Part shown: positions 52,443 through 62,360 of the stretch, in pieces | How positions within the stretch are numbered: position 1 is the first letter of the stretch | Layout of the letters: each line of letters starts with the position of its first letter | Assembly: GCF_038023995.1 (NCBI RefSeq) | Contig: NZ_CP150660.1 | Coordinates: 370,501-434,500, forward strand | From: Polaribacter atrinae | GTDB taxonomy: Bacteria; Bacteroidota; Bacteroidia; Flavobacteriales; Flavobacteriaceae | Length of the DNA stretch: 64,000 bases | Direction of reading: 5' to 3' | Position numbers and translations under genes: made by a program | The notes under the pieces: model-generated | The model's input: only the letters and a program-made list of their open reading frames with translations | Told to the model about the DNA's origin: nothing | Databases searched by the model: none

Positions 52443-53054
52443 TTATATCATTTTAAAATCTAACAATAATTCACCATTCACAGAACACTGTAATTGATCT
52501 CCTTTAAAGATTTCTCCTTTACCAAGTGCAGGTGTTCCTGTAAAAATTAAATCTCCAGGTTGTAACGTCATATATTTTGATATAAACACAATAATATCAG
52601 CAAAATCGTTAATCATATATGCCGTATTACTTTTTTGTTTTTCTTTTCCGTTGATTTTTAAATCGAAATCGATATCCGCTAAATTATAATCGGCAACGGG
52701 TTTAAAACTAGAAATTGGTGCAGCACCATCAAAACCTTTGGCAAAATCCCAAGGGTGTTTTGTTTCTCTAGCGTCTTTTAAGATATCTGTAGCCGTATAA
52801 TCGATACCAACAGCAATTTCAGAAATAAAAGAATTTGCATCTTCTTTTGCAATGTTTTTTCCTTCTTTACCAATCTTAACAACTAGTTCTACTTCGTAAA
52901 TTAATTCGTTTGTAATACTGCTAGGATATTCAACATCACAATTAACAGCTAAACTAGATTCTGGCTTAGAAAATATAAATTTCTTAGCATTTTTTTTCTC
53001 TTCAATATCTTTTAACTCGGTAACGTAGTTGCTTCCAATTCCTAATATTTTCAT
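52443..53054 (-). CDS. Fumarylacetoacetate hydrolase (FAH) family protein
   Basis: A 203-residue FAH-fold enzyme. Metal-site acidic residues appear in YEVELVVKIGKEGKNI (Glu-x-Glu-like) near 70, and the substrate and Mg region AVGIDYTATDILKDARE near 90, WDFAKGFDGAAPIS near 113, and PGDLIFTGTPALGKG near 170. Small FAH proteins hydrolyse acylpyruvates or decarboxylate oxaloacetate; the substrate is not determined. The gene is followed after six bases by the GNAT gene; upstream is lysA, 104 bases away. Confidence 0.92.
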   Translation of the reverse strand: MKILGIGSNYVTELKDIEEKKNAKKFIFSKPESSLAVNCDVEYPSSITNELIYEVELVVKIGKEGKNIAKEDANSFISEIAVGIDYTATDILKDARETKHPWDFAKGFDGAAPISSFKPVADYNLADIDFDLKINGKEKQKSNTAYMINDFADIIVFISKYMTLQPGDLIFTGTPALGKGEIFKGDQLQCSVNGELLLDFKMI

Positions 53055-53158
53055 TTTAAATTTGTTTTAAATGTATAAGGTAAATTTAATAAAAAAATCC
53101 ACCAAAAAATATATTTTATGATGGATTTATAACTTGTTAAAAAGCTTATTTTAAGCTT

Positions 53159-54406
53159 CTACTTTTCTGTTTTAGAAAAGTCTACAACCACTTGGTTGTG
53201 TAAAATATCTTGAATAGTTTGTCTTTTTCTAATTAAATAATCTTTTCCTTTATGTACCATAACTTCTGCAGGAATATAACGAGAATTGTAGTTAGACGCC
53301 ATTGAGAAACAATATGCACCAGCATTGTGGAAACATAAAACATCTTCTTCAGAAATTTCTGTAATTCTTCTGTTAGAAGCAAACGTATCTGTTTCACAAA
53401 TATAACCTACTACAGAGTAATAACGATCTCTTCCTTTTGGGTTAGATATGTTTGTAATATGGTGATAAGAATCGTACATCATTGGTCTTACCAAGTGATT
53501 AAAACCAGAATCTACATGAGCAAAAACCGTAGAAGTTGTTTGTTTTACAACATTTACTTTTGCTAAAAAAGAACCTGCTTCAGAAACTAAAAATTTACCA
53601 GGTTCAAACATTAAAGTAATGTCTTTACCGTAATCTGCACAAAATTCATTAAATCTTTCTGATAATTGCAAACCTAATTGTTCTATATCTGTAGAGATAT
53701 CTCCTTCTTTATAAGGAACTTTAAATCCACTTCCAAAATCGATAAAATCGATATTTTCGAATTGTTTAGCTACATCAAATAAAATATCAGACGCACGTAA
53801 AAAAGTATCGATATCTAAAATATCAGAACCTGTGTGCATGTGAATTCCGTTGATATTCATTCCCGTATTCTCTACCACACGCTTAATATGAGGTACTTGG
53901 TGAATTGAAATTCCGAATTTAGAATCGATATGCCCCACTGAAATTTTAGAATTTCCACCTGCCATAATATGTGGGTTGATACGCACACAAACAGGAATAT
54001 CTGGATGTTTTTGTCCGAATTGCTCTAAAATAGAAAGGTTATCAATATTAATTTGAACTCCTAATTTAGCTACTTGTTCAATTTCAGATAAAGAAACACC
54101 ATTTGGCGTATAAATAATATCGTGAGGCTCAATTCCTGTTGTTAAACACAATTGTACTTCTTGATAAGAAACAGTATCTAATCCAGAACCTAAATCTTTA
54201 AAGAACTTTAATATATTAATATTAGAAAGTGCTTTTACAGCATAATTTAACTTTAAACTTTTAACACTACTAAAAGCATTTGTTAATCTATTGTATTGAG
54301 ATTCTATTTTATCTGTATCGTAAACATATAAAGGACTCCCGTATTTATTTGCTAACTTTATTAATTGTGCGTTTTTCACTTTTTTATATTTTATATCAGA
54401 CGTCAA
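53159..54406 (-). CDS. lysA: Diaminopimelate decarboxylase
   Basis: Decarboxylates meso-diaminopimelate to lysine. Fold-type III PLP enzyme of 415 residues: PLP lysine in NYAVKALSNINIL (near 60), glycine loop DFGSGFKVPYK near 220, EPGKFLVSEAG near 275, and CETDTFASNR (cysteine of the dimer-shared active site) near 345, FHNAGAYCFSMASNYN near 373. Full length. It is distinguished from the arginine decarboxylase at 24432 by these LysA-specific motifs. Monocistronic, with a divergent 274-base spacer to parE. Confidence 0.95.
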   Translation of the reverse strand: MTSDIKYKKVKNAQLIKLANKYGSPLYVYDTDKIESQYNRLTNAFSSVKSLKLNYAVKALSNINILKFFKDLGSGLDTVSYQEVQLCLTTGIEPHDIIYTPNGVSLSEIEQVAKLGVQINIDNLSILEQFGQKHPDIPVCVRINPHIMAGGNSKISVGHIDSKFGISIHQVPHIKRVVENTGMNINGIHMHTGSDILDIDTFLRASDILFDVAKQFENIDFIDFGSGFKVPYKEGDISTDIEQLGLQLSERFNEFCADYGKDITLMFEPGKFLVSEAGSFLAKVNVVKQTTSTVFAHVDSGFNHLVRPMMYDSYHHITNISNPKGRDRYYSVVGYICETDTFASNRRITEISEEDVLCFHNAGAYCFSMASNYNSRYIPAEVMVHKGKDYLIRKRQTIQDILHNQVVVDFSKTEK

Positions 54407-54680
54407 AAGTAATAAAATTGTTTAGTAAATAATGACTTGTTTAAAAATATAACATATTGTTTTTTTTTGTGATTTTTATACGGATTTTGTTCTTTTTGTT
54501 AACTGCTAAGTTGGAAAAATTACAGCTTTATTTCATATAATTTTAATTTGATAAATTGATAAAATTTGAAGAAAAAAAACGTTAAAATACTGTTGATAAC
54601 TAATTGGCTGTGTTCTTTTATTTTAGCTTGTTTAATGCTATTTTAGCAGAGCTTCAAACCTAACAACAGTAACATATTTC

Positions 54681-56540
54681 ATGAGTCAAGAAACAAAATA
54701 TACCGAAGATAATATCAGGTCTTTAGACTGGAAAGAGCACATAAGAATGCGTCCAGGAATGTACATTGGTAAACTAGGAGATGGGTCTTCTGCAGACGAC
54801 GGAATTTACATTCTTGTAAAAGAAGTTTTAGACAACTCTATAGATGAGTATGTTATGGGCGCCGGAAAAACTATTGAAATCTCTATACACGGAAGCAAAG
54901 TTATTGTTAGAGATTATGGACGTGGAATTCCTTTAGGTAAAGTGGTAGATGTAGTTTCTAAGATGAATACTGGTGGGAAATACGACTCTAAAGCGTTTAA
55001 AAAATCTGTTGGTTTAAACGGTGTTGGTACAAAAGCGGTAAATGCACTTTCGTCATTTTTTAGGGTAGAATCTTCTCGTGATGGAAAATCTGCTTCTGCA
55101 GAATTTAGTCAAGGAAACTTAGAAAATCAAGAGTTTTTAGAAGAATCATCTCGTAGAAAAGGAACAAAAGTTTCTTTTATTCCGGATGAAGAAATTTTTA
55201 AGAAATACAAATTCAGAAATGAGTATGTAGCAAAAATGTTAAAATATTATGTGTATTTAAACCCAGGTTTAACTATTATTTTTAACGGAGAAAAATTCTT
55301 TTCAAAAAACGGACTGAAAGATTTATTGGAAGACAATAACAATGTAGATGATATGTTGTATCCAATAATTCACTTAAAAGGCGATGATATAGAAGTTGCC
55401 ATAACTCATAGTAAAACACAATATTCAGAAGAATACCATTCTTTTGTAAACGGGCAACATACCACACAAGGTGGTACACACCAATCTGCATTTAGAGAAG
55501 CAATTGTAAAAACAGTTAGAGAGTTTTATGGTAAAGCTTTTGAAGCTTCAGATATTCGTAAATCTATTATTTCTGCCGTTGCTATTAAGGTAATGGAACC
55601 TGTTTTTGAAAGTCAGACAAAAACAAAATTAGGTTCTACAGATATGGGAGGAGACTTGCCAACTGTAAGAACTTATATTAATGATTTCTTAAAAACAAAA
55701 CTAGACAATTACCTGCATAGAAATACAGATGTTGCAGATGCATTACACAGAAAAATTGTTCAGGCAGAGAAAGAACGAAAAGAACTTTCTGGAATTAGAA
55801 AATTAGCAAAAGACAGAGCAAAAAAATCTAGTTTACATAATAAAAAGTTACGTGATTGCAGAATTCATTTAGGTGATACAAAAAAAGAAGCCTATTTAGA
55901 ATCTACATTATTTATAACAGAGGGAGATTCAGCTTCTGGTTCTATCACAAAATCTAGAAATGTAAATACACAAGCAGTTTTTAGTTTAAAAGGAAAACCT
56001 TTAAACTCTTACGGATTAAGTAAGAAAATTGTGTATGAAAATGAAGAATTCAATTTATTGCAAGCGGCTTTAAATATAGAAGATGGTTTAGAAGATTTAC
56101 GTTATAATAATATTGTAATTGCAACCGATGCCGATGTAGATGGTATGCATATTCGTTTATTATTGATTACATTTTTCTTGCAATTTTTCCCAGAATTGAT
56201 AAAAGAAGGGCATTTGTATATTTTAGAAACGCCTTTGTTTAGAGTTCGAAATAAAAAAGAAACGTTTTATTGTTATTCTGATGAAGAAAAACGTGAAGCG
56301 ATTGAAAAATTAAGAGGAAAACCAGAAATAACTCGATTTAAAGGTTTGGGTGAGATTTCGCCAAATGAGTTTGTTCATTTTATTGGTAATGATATTCGTT
56401 TAGATCCAGTAATGCTAGATAAAGAAATGTCTATTGAGCAAATGCTAGAGTTTTATATGGGTAAAAATACTCCGGATAGACAAAAGTTTATTATTGAGAA
56501 TTTAAAGGTTGAATTGGATACTATAGAAGATGAAGGATGA
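54681..56540 (+). CDS. parE: DNA topoisomerase IV subunit B
   Basis: ATPase subunit of the type IIA topoisomerase that decatenates daughter chromosomes. The 619 residues include the GHKL ATP site ([15 protein letters not shown] near 52, DYGRGIP near 80, [14 protein letters not shown] near 110), transducer domain, and the Toprim EGDSASG and [10 protein letters not shown] near 415 and 480. The family form is ParE rather than GyrB because parC follows and the C-terminal insert is missing. Its stop overlaps a small membrane gene by four bases. Confidence 0.95.
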   Translation: MSQETKYTEDNIRSLDWKEHIRMRPGMYIGKLGDGSSADDGIYILVKEVLDNSIDEYVMGAGKTIEISIHGSKVIVRDYGRGIPLGKVVDVVSKMNTGGKYDSKAFKKSVGLNGVGTKAVNALSSFFRVESSRDGKSASAEFSQGNLENQEFLEESSRRKGTKVSFIPDEEIFKKYKFRNEYVAKMLKYYVYLNPGLTIIFNGEKFFSKNGLKDLLEDNNNVDDMLYPIIHLKGDDIEVAITHSKTQYSEEYHSFVNGQHTTQGGTHQSAFREAIVKTVREFYGKAFEASDIRKSIISAVAIKVMEPVFESQTKTKLGSTDMGGDLPTVRTYINDFLKTKLDNYLHRNTDVADALHRKIVQAEKERKELSGIRKLAKDRAKKSSLHNKKLRDCRIHLGDTKKEAYLESTLFITEGDSASGSITKSRNVNTQAVFSLKGKPLNSYGLSKKIVYENEEFNLLQAALNIEDGLEDLRYNNIVIATDADVDGMHIRLLLITFFLQFFPELIKEGHLYILETPLFRVRNKKETFYCYSDEEKREAIEKLRGKPEITRFKGLGEISPNEFVHFIGNDIRLDPVMLDKEMSIEQMLEFYMGKNTPDRQKFIIENLKVELDTIEDEG

Positions 56541-56728
56541 GAAAAATAAAGACAGTATTTAATATATTATCTATCATTTTTGGAATTATTTTAATTTTTT
56601 GGTTTACGCAAATAAACTATTCTGATATATCATTTAAAGAGAATTCATCTGCATATTTAGGGATTTTATCTATGGCAATGATTTCTATCGCGCTTCAAAT
56701 GATTATCAGGGGAATTAAATTAAAGTAA
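56537..56728 (+). CDS. Small two-helix membrane protein coupled to parE
   Basis: A 63-residue protein with two hydrophobic helices (about 5-22 and 40-57) and a short polar loop ([14 protein letters not shown]). The ATG lies inside the parE stop region (ATGA overlap), so it is translationally coupled to parE. No family recognised. A chance frame is possible, but hydrophobic content, overlap and a basic end (GIKLK) favour a real gene. Confidence 0.55.
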   Translation: MRKIKTVFNILSIIFGIILIFWFTQINYSDISFKENSSAYLGILSMAMISIALQMIIRGIKLK

Positions 56729-56839
56729 AAATAGCATTGGTGTTTTTTATTTTTATGAATTGATTACAATGAAAAGTATAAAAAAGAAAGCACAAAAAAT
56801 GGGTTTAATAAAGGTGAAAGCAAATAGTTAGCAAGTACA

Positions 56840-56920
56840 CCTGCGTTAGGGATTGAACGGTTTGTTTGAGCTCTTTTGAAGAATGAAAAAAGCGAGTAGT
56901 GAAAGCCCGACCTTTTTAGG
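56840..56920 (+). repeat. Dispersed intergenic repeat, copy 2 (GATTGAACGGTTTGTTTGAG family)
   Basis: Contains the same ordered core as 42158-42235 in opposite orientation: GATTGAACGGTTTGTTTGAG, GCTCTTTTGA, GAAAAAAGCGAGTAG, GAAAGC, followed by CCCGACC and GGGAACGCC. It occupies the gap between the small membrane gene and parC. Confidence 0.8.
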
Positions 56921-56979
56921 GAACGCCCAAATTATAGAAATACATAGTTAAACGATTACACGATTAAACGTTTTTTTAA

Positions 56980-59733
56980 ATGAGTGAAGATATTAACGAG
57001 AACGAACACGAAGAAGAATTAACGATTCCAGAAAATCAATCTGATTCTCTAGATAATCCGACAGAAGCAGTAGAAACCATAACCAAAGTTACAGGGATGT
57101 ACAAGGAGTGGTTTTTAGATTATGCGAGTTATGTAATTTTAGAAAGAGCGGTTCCGTCATTAGAAGACGGGTTAAAACCTGTGCAGCGTAGAATTATGCA
57201 TTCTATGAAAGATTTAGACGATGGACGTTACAATAAGGTAGCTAATATTGTTGGTCATACCATGCAATATCACCCACATGGTGATGCATCTATTGCAGAC
57301 GCTATGGTGCAAATTGGTCAGAAAGAATTGCTGATTGATATGCAAGGAAACTGGGGTAATATTTTAACTGGAGATAGAGCTGCAGCTTCTCGTTATATTG
57401 AGGCTCGTTTATCTAAATTTGCCTTGGATGTTGTTTTTAATCCGAAAACGACGGAGTGGAAAATGTCTTATGACGGACGTAGAAAAGAACCGATTGATTT
57501 ACCTGTAAAGTTTCCGTTATTATTAGCACAAGGAGCAGAGGGGATTGCTGTTGGTTTGTCTACTAAAATACTACCACATAACTTTATTGAATTAATAGAC
57601 GCTTCTATAAAGTATTTAAAAGGGAGAAGTTTTAAAATTGTTCCTGATTTTTTAACTGGCGGAATTGCCGACTTTAGTCATTATAATGATGGTAAACGTG
57701 GAGGAAAAGTACGTGTTCGTGCTAAAATTCATCAGTTAGATAAAAAGACGTTGGTAATTACAGAAATTCCTTTTTCTACAACTACCACCACTTTAATTGA
57801 TAGTATTTTAAAAGCCAATGATAAAGGTAAAATTAAGATAAAAAAGATAGAAGACAATACAGCTGCAGAAGTAGAGATCTTGGTGCATTTACCACCAAAT
57901 GTTTCTCCAGATAAGTCTATTGATGCTTTGTATGCTTTTACAAATTGCGAAAGTTCTATATCTCCTTTAGCATGTACTATTGAAGATAATAAGCCTGTTT
58001 TTGTAGGTGTTTCTGAAATGCTAAAACACTCTACAGATTTAACGGTAGATTTATTAAAAAAAGAATTAGAAATTCAGTTAAACGAATTAGAAGAGCAGTG
58101 GCATTTTTCTTCTTTAGAACGTATTTTTATAGAAAATAGAATCTATCGAGACATAGAGGAAGAAGAAACTTGGGATGGTGTAATTGAGGCGATTGATAAA
58201 GGATTAAAACCACATATAAAACATTTAAAACGTGCCATAACTGTAGAAGATATTACACGTTTAACAGAAATAAGAATTAAGAAAATATCTAAGTTTGATA
58301 TTGACAAAGCACGTCAGTTTATAGAAGGTTTAGAAGAAAAAATAGCTGTAGTTAAAGATCAATTAGCAAATTTAATTGAGTTCGCTATCAATTATTTTAA
58401 ACGTTTAAAAGATACTTACGGTAAAGGTAAAGAGCGTAAAACAGAAATTAGAATCTTTGATGATATTGTTGCCTCTAAAGTGGCAATGAATAACGCAAAA
58501 CTATACGTAAATAGAGAAGAAGGATTTATTGGAACTTCACTAAAAAGAGATGAGTTTGTAACAGATTGTTCTGATATTGATGATGTTATTGTCTTTAGAA
58601 AAGATGGAGGTATGATGGTGTCTAAGGTAGATTCTAAAACCTTTGTTGGTAAAGATATTATTCATGTTGCAATCTTTAAAAAGAAAGACAAAAGAACCGT
58701 TTATAACTTTATGTATAGAGATGGAGCAAGAGGTGCGTCTTATATGAAACGTTTTAACGTTACGTCTGTAACAAGAGATAAAGAATACGATTTAACCAAC
58801 GGAAATAAAGGGTCTATTGTACATTACTTTACTGCAAACCCTAATGGAGAAGCAGAAGTTGTAACTGTTAATTTACGTGCCGCTGGTAGTGTTAAAAAAT
58901 TAAAATGGGATATCGATTTTGCAGATTTAGCCGTAAAAGGTAGGGCTGTAAGAGGAAATAGAATTACAAAGTATGCAATTAAATCTGTAGATTTTAAATC
59001 TGAAGGAGTATCAACATTAAAGCCTCGTAAAATTTGGTTTGATGATACGGTACAACGTTTAAATGTAGATGAAAGAGGAGAATTATTAGGCGAGTTTAGA
59101 GCAGAAGATAAATTATTGATTATTACACAAAGTGGAAAATTAAAAGCGGTAAAACCAAATTTAGCAATGCATTTTGAGGATGATATGATTGTCTTAGAAA
59201 AATGGAAACCTAACAAACCAATTTCTGCAATTTATTATGATGGGGAAAAAGAACGCTATTATGTAAAACGTTTTTTAATTGAAACAACAGAAAAAGAAGA
59301 AGAATTTATTTCTGATCATGTAAAAAGTCAGTTAGAAATTGTAGCAACAGATTACAGACCTGTAGCAGAAATTCAATTTTCTAAAAGAAGTTTAGAGAAT
59401 GAGGAAGTCAATTTTGAAGAATTTATTGCTATTAAAGGTATTAAAGCGCAAGGAAATCAGTTAACAACCGATAAAATTAAACAAGTTAATTTATTAGCAC
59501 CATTGCCTTTTGAAGAACCAGAAGATGAAATTTCTGACGATATGGAGGTTGTTGGTGAAGAAATTGTTGAAGAGGAACTACCAATTGATATTCCTATTCC
59601 AGAAACTAAAAAACCTATTTTAGAAGAACTTTCTGCAGAAGAAAAAGCAAAAATTGCCTTGCAAAAATCTATTGCAAGAAAGAAAGCTGAACAGAAAAAA
59701 ATAGATGATGAAAACCAAACCAAATTATTTTAA
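56980..59733 (+). CDS. parC: DNA topoisomerase IV subunit A
   Basis: Breakage-reunion subunit with the catalytic tyrosine Tyr139 in AASRYIEARLS and the quinolone-determining region HPHGDASIADAMV at about 98-110. A helical tower and a C-terminal pinwheel domain (about 520-830) follow. The 917-residue length includes an acidic C-terminal extension (EEPEDEISDDMEVVGEE, about 845-900) and a Lys-rich end (ARKKAEQKKIDDENQTKLF), typical of flavobacterial ParC. The 30-residue acidic N-terminal leader lies before the family core. It is 250 bases downstream of parE's small partner gene, separated by a dispersed repeat. Confidence 0.94.
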   Translation: MSEDINENEHEEELTIPENQSDSLDNPTEAVETITKVTGMYKEWFLDYASYVILERAVPSLEDGLKPVQRRIMHSMKDLDDGRYNKVANIVGHTMQYHPHGDASIADAMVQIGQKELLIDMQGNWGNILTGDRAAASRYIEARLSKFALDVVFNPKTTEWKMSYDGRRKEPIDLPVKFPLLLAQGAEGIAVGLSTKILPHNFIELIDASIKYLKGRSFKIVPDFLTGGIADFSHYNDGKRGGKVRVRAKIHQLDKKTLVITEIPFSTTTTTLIDSILKANDKGKIKIKKIEDNTAAEVEILVHLPPNVSPDKSIDALYAFTNCESSISPLACTIEDNKPVFVGVSEMLKHSTDLTVDLLKKELEIQLNELEEQWHFSSLERIFIENRIYRDIEEEETWDGVIEAIDKGLKPHIKHLKRAITVEDITRLTEIRIKKISKFDIDKARQFIEGLEEKIAVVKDQLANLIEFAINYFKRLKDTYGKGKERKTEIRIFDDIVASKVAMNNAKLYVNREEGFIGTSLKRDEFVTDCSDIDDVIVFRKDGGMMVSKVDSKTFVGKDIIHVAIFKKKDKRTVYNFMYRDGARGASYMKRFNVTSVTRDKEYDLTNGNKGSIVHYFTANPNGEAEVVTVNLRAAGSVKKLKWDIDFADLAVKGRAVRGNRITKYAIKSVDFKSEGVSTLKPRKIWFDDTVQRLNVDERGELLGEFRAEDKLLIITQSGKLKAVKPNLAMHFEDDMIVLEKWKPNKPISAIYYDGEKERYYVKRFLIETTEKEEEFISDHVKSQLEIVATDYRPVAEIQFSKRSLENEEVNFEEFIAIKGIKAQGNQLTTDKIKQVNLLAPLPFEEPEDEISDDMEVVGEEIVEEELPIDIPIPETKKPILEELSAEEKAKIALQKSIARKKAEQKKIDDENQTKLF

Positions 59734-59827
59734 GTATTGGTTCTAGTAAATGGTAAAAAGACCAAGATCTATGAAAGTGTAGGTGTCTTTAAATTAAAAA
59801 TAAAAAACAGCGATAGGAGAGGTTTGT

Positions 59828-61077
59828 GTGAGGTTTAAGGTGCTATTAATTTTCTTATTTTTCATTGGGACCACTTTTTCTCAATCAGATATATTTTATT
59901 TTAAAGATGCTAATAGTAGTTTAACATATAAGAATATTGCTCAGGAAGAATTTAATCCTTTAGAAAAAGAAATTTTAAAGGAAAATCTGATGCCACTTTT
60001 TGGTTTAAGATACCTGCTAATAAAACGGGTATAAATTATATTTTTAGAATTATTAGTATGAGGGCCACTAATGCAAAGGCTTATCAAAATTTAAAAGAAC
60101 TTAAAAAGTTAACAAATCAAAGGTATTCATCTTTTAAGTTTTCTAGACAAACTCCAGTATATATAAAAGTTAGCTCTAATTTTAGTTCCTATTTTCCTGT
60201 TGAATTACATACGGAGCAAGAGGCTATTTTTAAAGAAAAAATACAATTACTTATTGATGGTTTTTATTATGGAATTGCTTTTTTACTAATTAGTATCTCG
60301 TTTAGTTTTATAATTTTTGATGGTTTACTAAACTTTTTGAATGTTGATCAAGAAAAGATAGAGTTCCTAATTTTGTTGGATTACGTTTTATTAAGCTTTA
60401 CGTCATTAAAATTTGGAGATAGTTTTCTTTTATTAGATAAGTACTTTCCAAAGGTTAAAAAATATACCTTAGTTTTATTTTTGATAATTGTTTTATTTGT
60501 AACCTTATTTTTTATTTTAAAAGTAAATATTCTATATATAATTTTAAATGTTTTAACCCTTCTGTTATTATTGGTGTATTGGTTGTTGGGTGTTTTACTT
60601 TTTCGCAAAAACAGGTATACAAAACTCTTTGTTTTTTCTTATGCTATTTCTTTATTTAGTGGGTTAGATTTTTTTGTTTTAAAAAACTTTGGTGTTTCCT
60701 TGTTTGATACAACGCCAACCAATTTAAAAATAGGTGGATTTGTACAAATAATAATCCTATCATTTGCTGTACTTTTTAGAGAAAAAGATTTAAGAAAATA
60801 TAATTTTATTATGAAGAATGAAATTAGAAAGTTCTCTTCAGAAATAAAAAAACGTACAATAGAAGAGGGGAGTTTAAAAGTAGATTTAGACAATCTAAGT
60901 TTAAGAGAGAGAGAAATTTTTGACTTAATAGTGTCTAGTAAATCAAATAAAGAAATAGCAAATGAAGTAAATATCTCTGTAAACACAGTTAAATTTCATG
61001 TCAAAAACATTTATTTAAAATTAGATATAAAAAACAGAAAACAAGCGCTCTCTATCAAAAAAGTCATAAAACACTAG
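59828..61077 (+). pseudogene. 7TM-DISM sensor/LuxR-type regulator, disrupted by a frameshift
   Basis: From GTG at 59828 a signal peptide (VLLIFLFFIGTTFSQSD) and LEKEILKEN are read, ending at a stop at 60032. One base out of phase the frame reads NFKGKSDATFWFKIPANKTG, then the rest of the protein: about six membrane helices (residues at about 60240-60780), a coiled-coil linker (EIRKFSSEIKKRTIEEG) and a LuxR helix-turn-helix LSLREREIFDLIVSSKSNKE with NVNISVNTVKFHVKNIYLKL-like helices. Adding one A in the five-A run at 59964-59968 would restore a continuous protein of about 416 residues. The GKSDATFWFK motif fits the sensory 7TMR-DISMED2 domain. It may be a true pseudogene or a homopolymer sequencing error. 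Confidence 0.82.
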
Positions 61078-61193
61078 GTTTTTAAGAAGAACTACCCAAA
61101 TACTACCCTAATACTACCCATAAATTAATGGAGATTACTTAATATTTATATTACTTTTGGAGTATAGAATTTCTCCCAACTATTTTCAATTAT

Positions 61194-61231
61194 AAAGACC
61201 TTCTGTAGAAATACTGAAGGTCTTTCTTTTT
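61194..61231. terminator. Bidirectional terminator (AAAGACCTTC / GAAGGTCTTT)
   Basis: Perfect 10-base arms around a 12-base loop, between the convergent 7TM-LuxR and binding-protein genes. Confidence 0.88.
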
Positions 61232-62360
61232 ATTTCATTTTTTCAAAAAAAGTCATTTCATAATTTGGTAACAAATCTGGATTTGTAATTTTTATAAAAT
61301 CTTTTAAAACTAAGTCTGGTCTAGTAGCGGCTAATTCATAATAAATGATACCACCTGTTTTTCCTTTCTTAATTGTAGAAGTATAAATTTCATCATTTTT
61401 AAAAGCATCAAATTCTGCATAAATTTTATTGCTTTGTAATAATTGTTCTTTACTAGAAAAGTACCCTGGAGAAATCCAATATTCAGCATTTTGACCTTTA
61501 TCAAAAACGCTTTCAAAGCTTAAAGATAAACTACCTTTTCCTTTTGTTTCTTTCCATAAATAATTAAGGTTTGCGTCATTTATAAATTGTGCAACAAAAC
61601 TTTCTCCCGATGGTAAGTTCCAAATATCTTTACTCATTATTGCACCAGATAATACAGTTGGCTTCTTGGTAGCTTTTAAGGCTATTTTTTTAGCATCTAA
61701 GTAATTAGTTTCAATTACCTTAAAAATACTGTCAGCTTGTTTCTCTTTATTAAATAAAACGCCAAAGAATTTAATCCACTCAGCTCTTCCTAAAGGAGTT
61801 TCTTCTAACCAATCTCCATTGTAAATTACGCTTATTCCAGCTTTTTGTACAGTTGTCAGGCTTTTATCTGCAGAAGAAACACTATAACCAACTACTAATT
61901 CTGGCTGTAAGTCTAGTAATATTTCTGTGTTTAAAGAGCTTTCTTTTCCTATTTCTTTTATTTTTCCTGCATCTATTAACTGTCTTGTTTTTTCTGATGA
62001 TACATATCTAGCATACGGAAAACCTATAATTGAATTTTCTTCGTTTAACAACTCTACCATTGGAATGTGGGTTGTAGAAGTAACGACAATTTTTTGAATA
62101 GGAGTATAGATGGTGTTTTCTAAAGTAGCTTCTTTTTCTGCTGCATCTTTAATAATATATTCAGAAACCTCTTTAGAGTTTTGATAAGCAGATTTTATAA
62201 TTAACTTTTTAATACCATTTTCATTAATCATATCAAATCCTTTAGCGTATGTAATACTACTTACTGCTTGTGAGGTTTTATCTACCTTTTCAACTTCTTT
62301 TTTACAAGAAATAGCAATCAAAAGAAAAAATAAAACAGGAATTAAATTTATATTTTTCAT
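61230..62360 (-). CDS. ABC-transporter substrate-binding lipoprotein (BtuF/FepB-like)
   Basis: A 376-residue SPII lipoprotein (signal [19 protein letters not shown], Cys19) with a periplasmic cobalamin/siderophore-binding fold: IQKIVVTSTTHIPMVELL, in part, near 88, ELVVGYSVSSADKSL near 154, and a later YWISPGYFSS. It is longer than BtuF (about 270 residues), partly through an N-terminal extension. The neighbouring riboswitch and BtuB-like receptor on the other strand suggest a corrinoid substrate; a heme or siderophore is the alternative. The guaC stop overlaps its start by one base, an odd operon partner. Confidence 0.85.
   Translation of the reverse strand: MKNINLIPVLFFLLIAISCKKEVEKVDKTSQAVSSITYAKGFDMINENGIKKLIIKSAYQNSKEVSEYIIKDAAEKEATLENTIYTPIQKIVVTSTTHIPMVELLNEENSIIGFPYARYVSSEKTRQLIDAGKIKEIGKESSLNTEILLDLQPELVVGYSVSSADKSLTTVQKAGISVIYNGDWLEETPLGRAEWIKFFGVLFNKEKQADSIFKVIETNYLDAKKIALKATKKPTVLSGAIMSKDIWNLPSGESFVAQFINDANLNYLWKETKGKGSLSLSFESVFDKGQNAEYWISPGYFSSKEQLLQSNKIYAEFDAFKNDEIYTSTIKKGKTGGIIYYELAATRPDLVLKDFIKITNPDLLPNYEMTFFEKMK

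Noticed and set aside
56769..56831. 20-codon frame after the parE-coupled gene (MKSIKKKAQKMGLIKVKANS)
   Set aside because: Too short, no promoter or terminator, next to a dispersed repeat.
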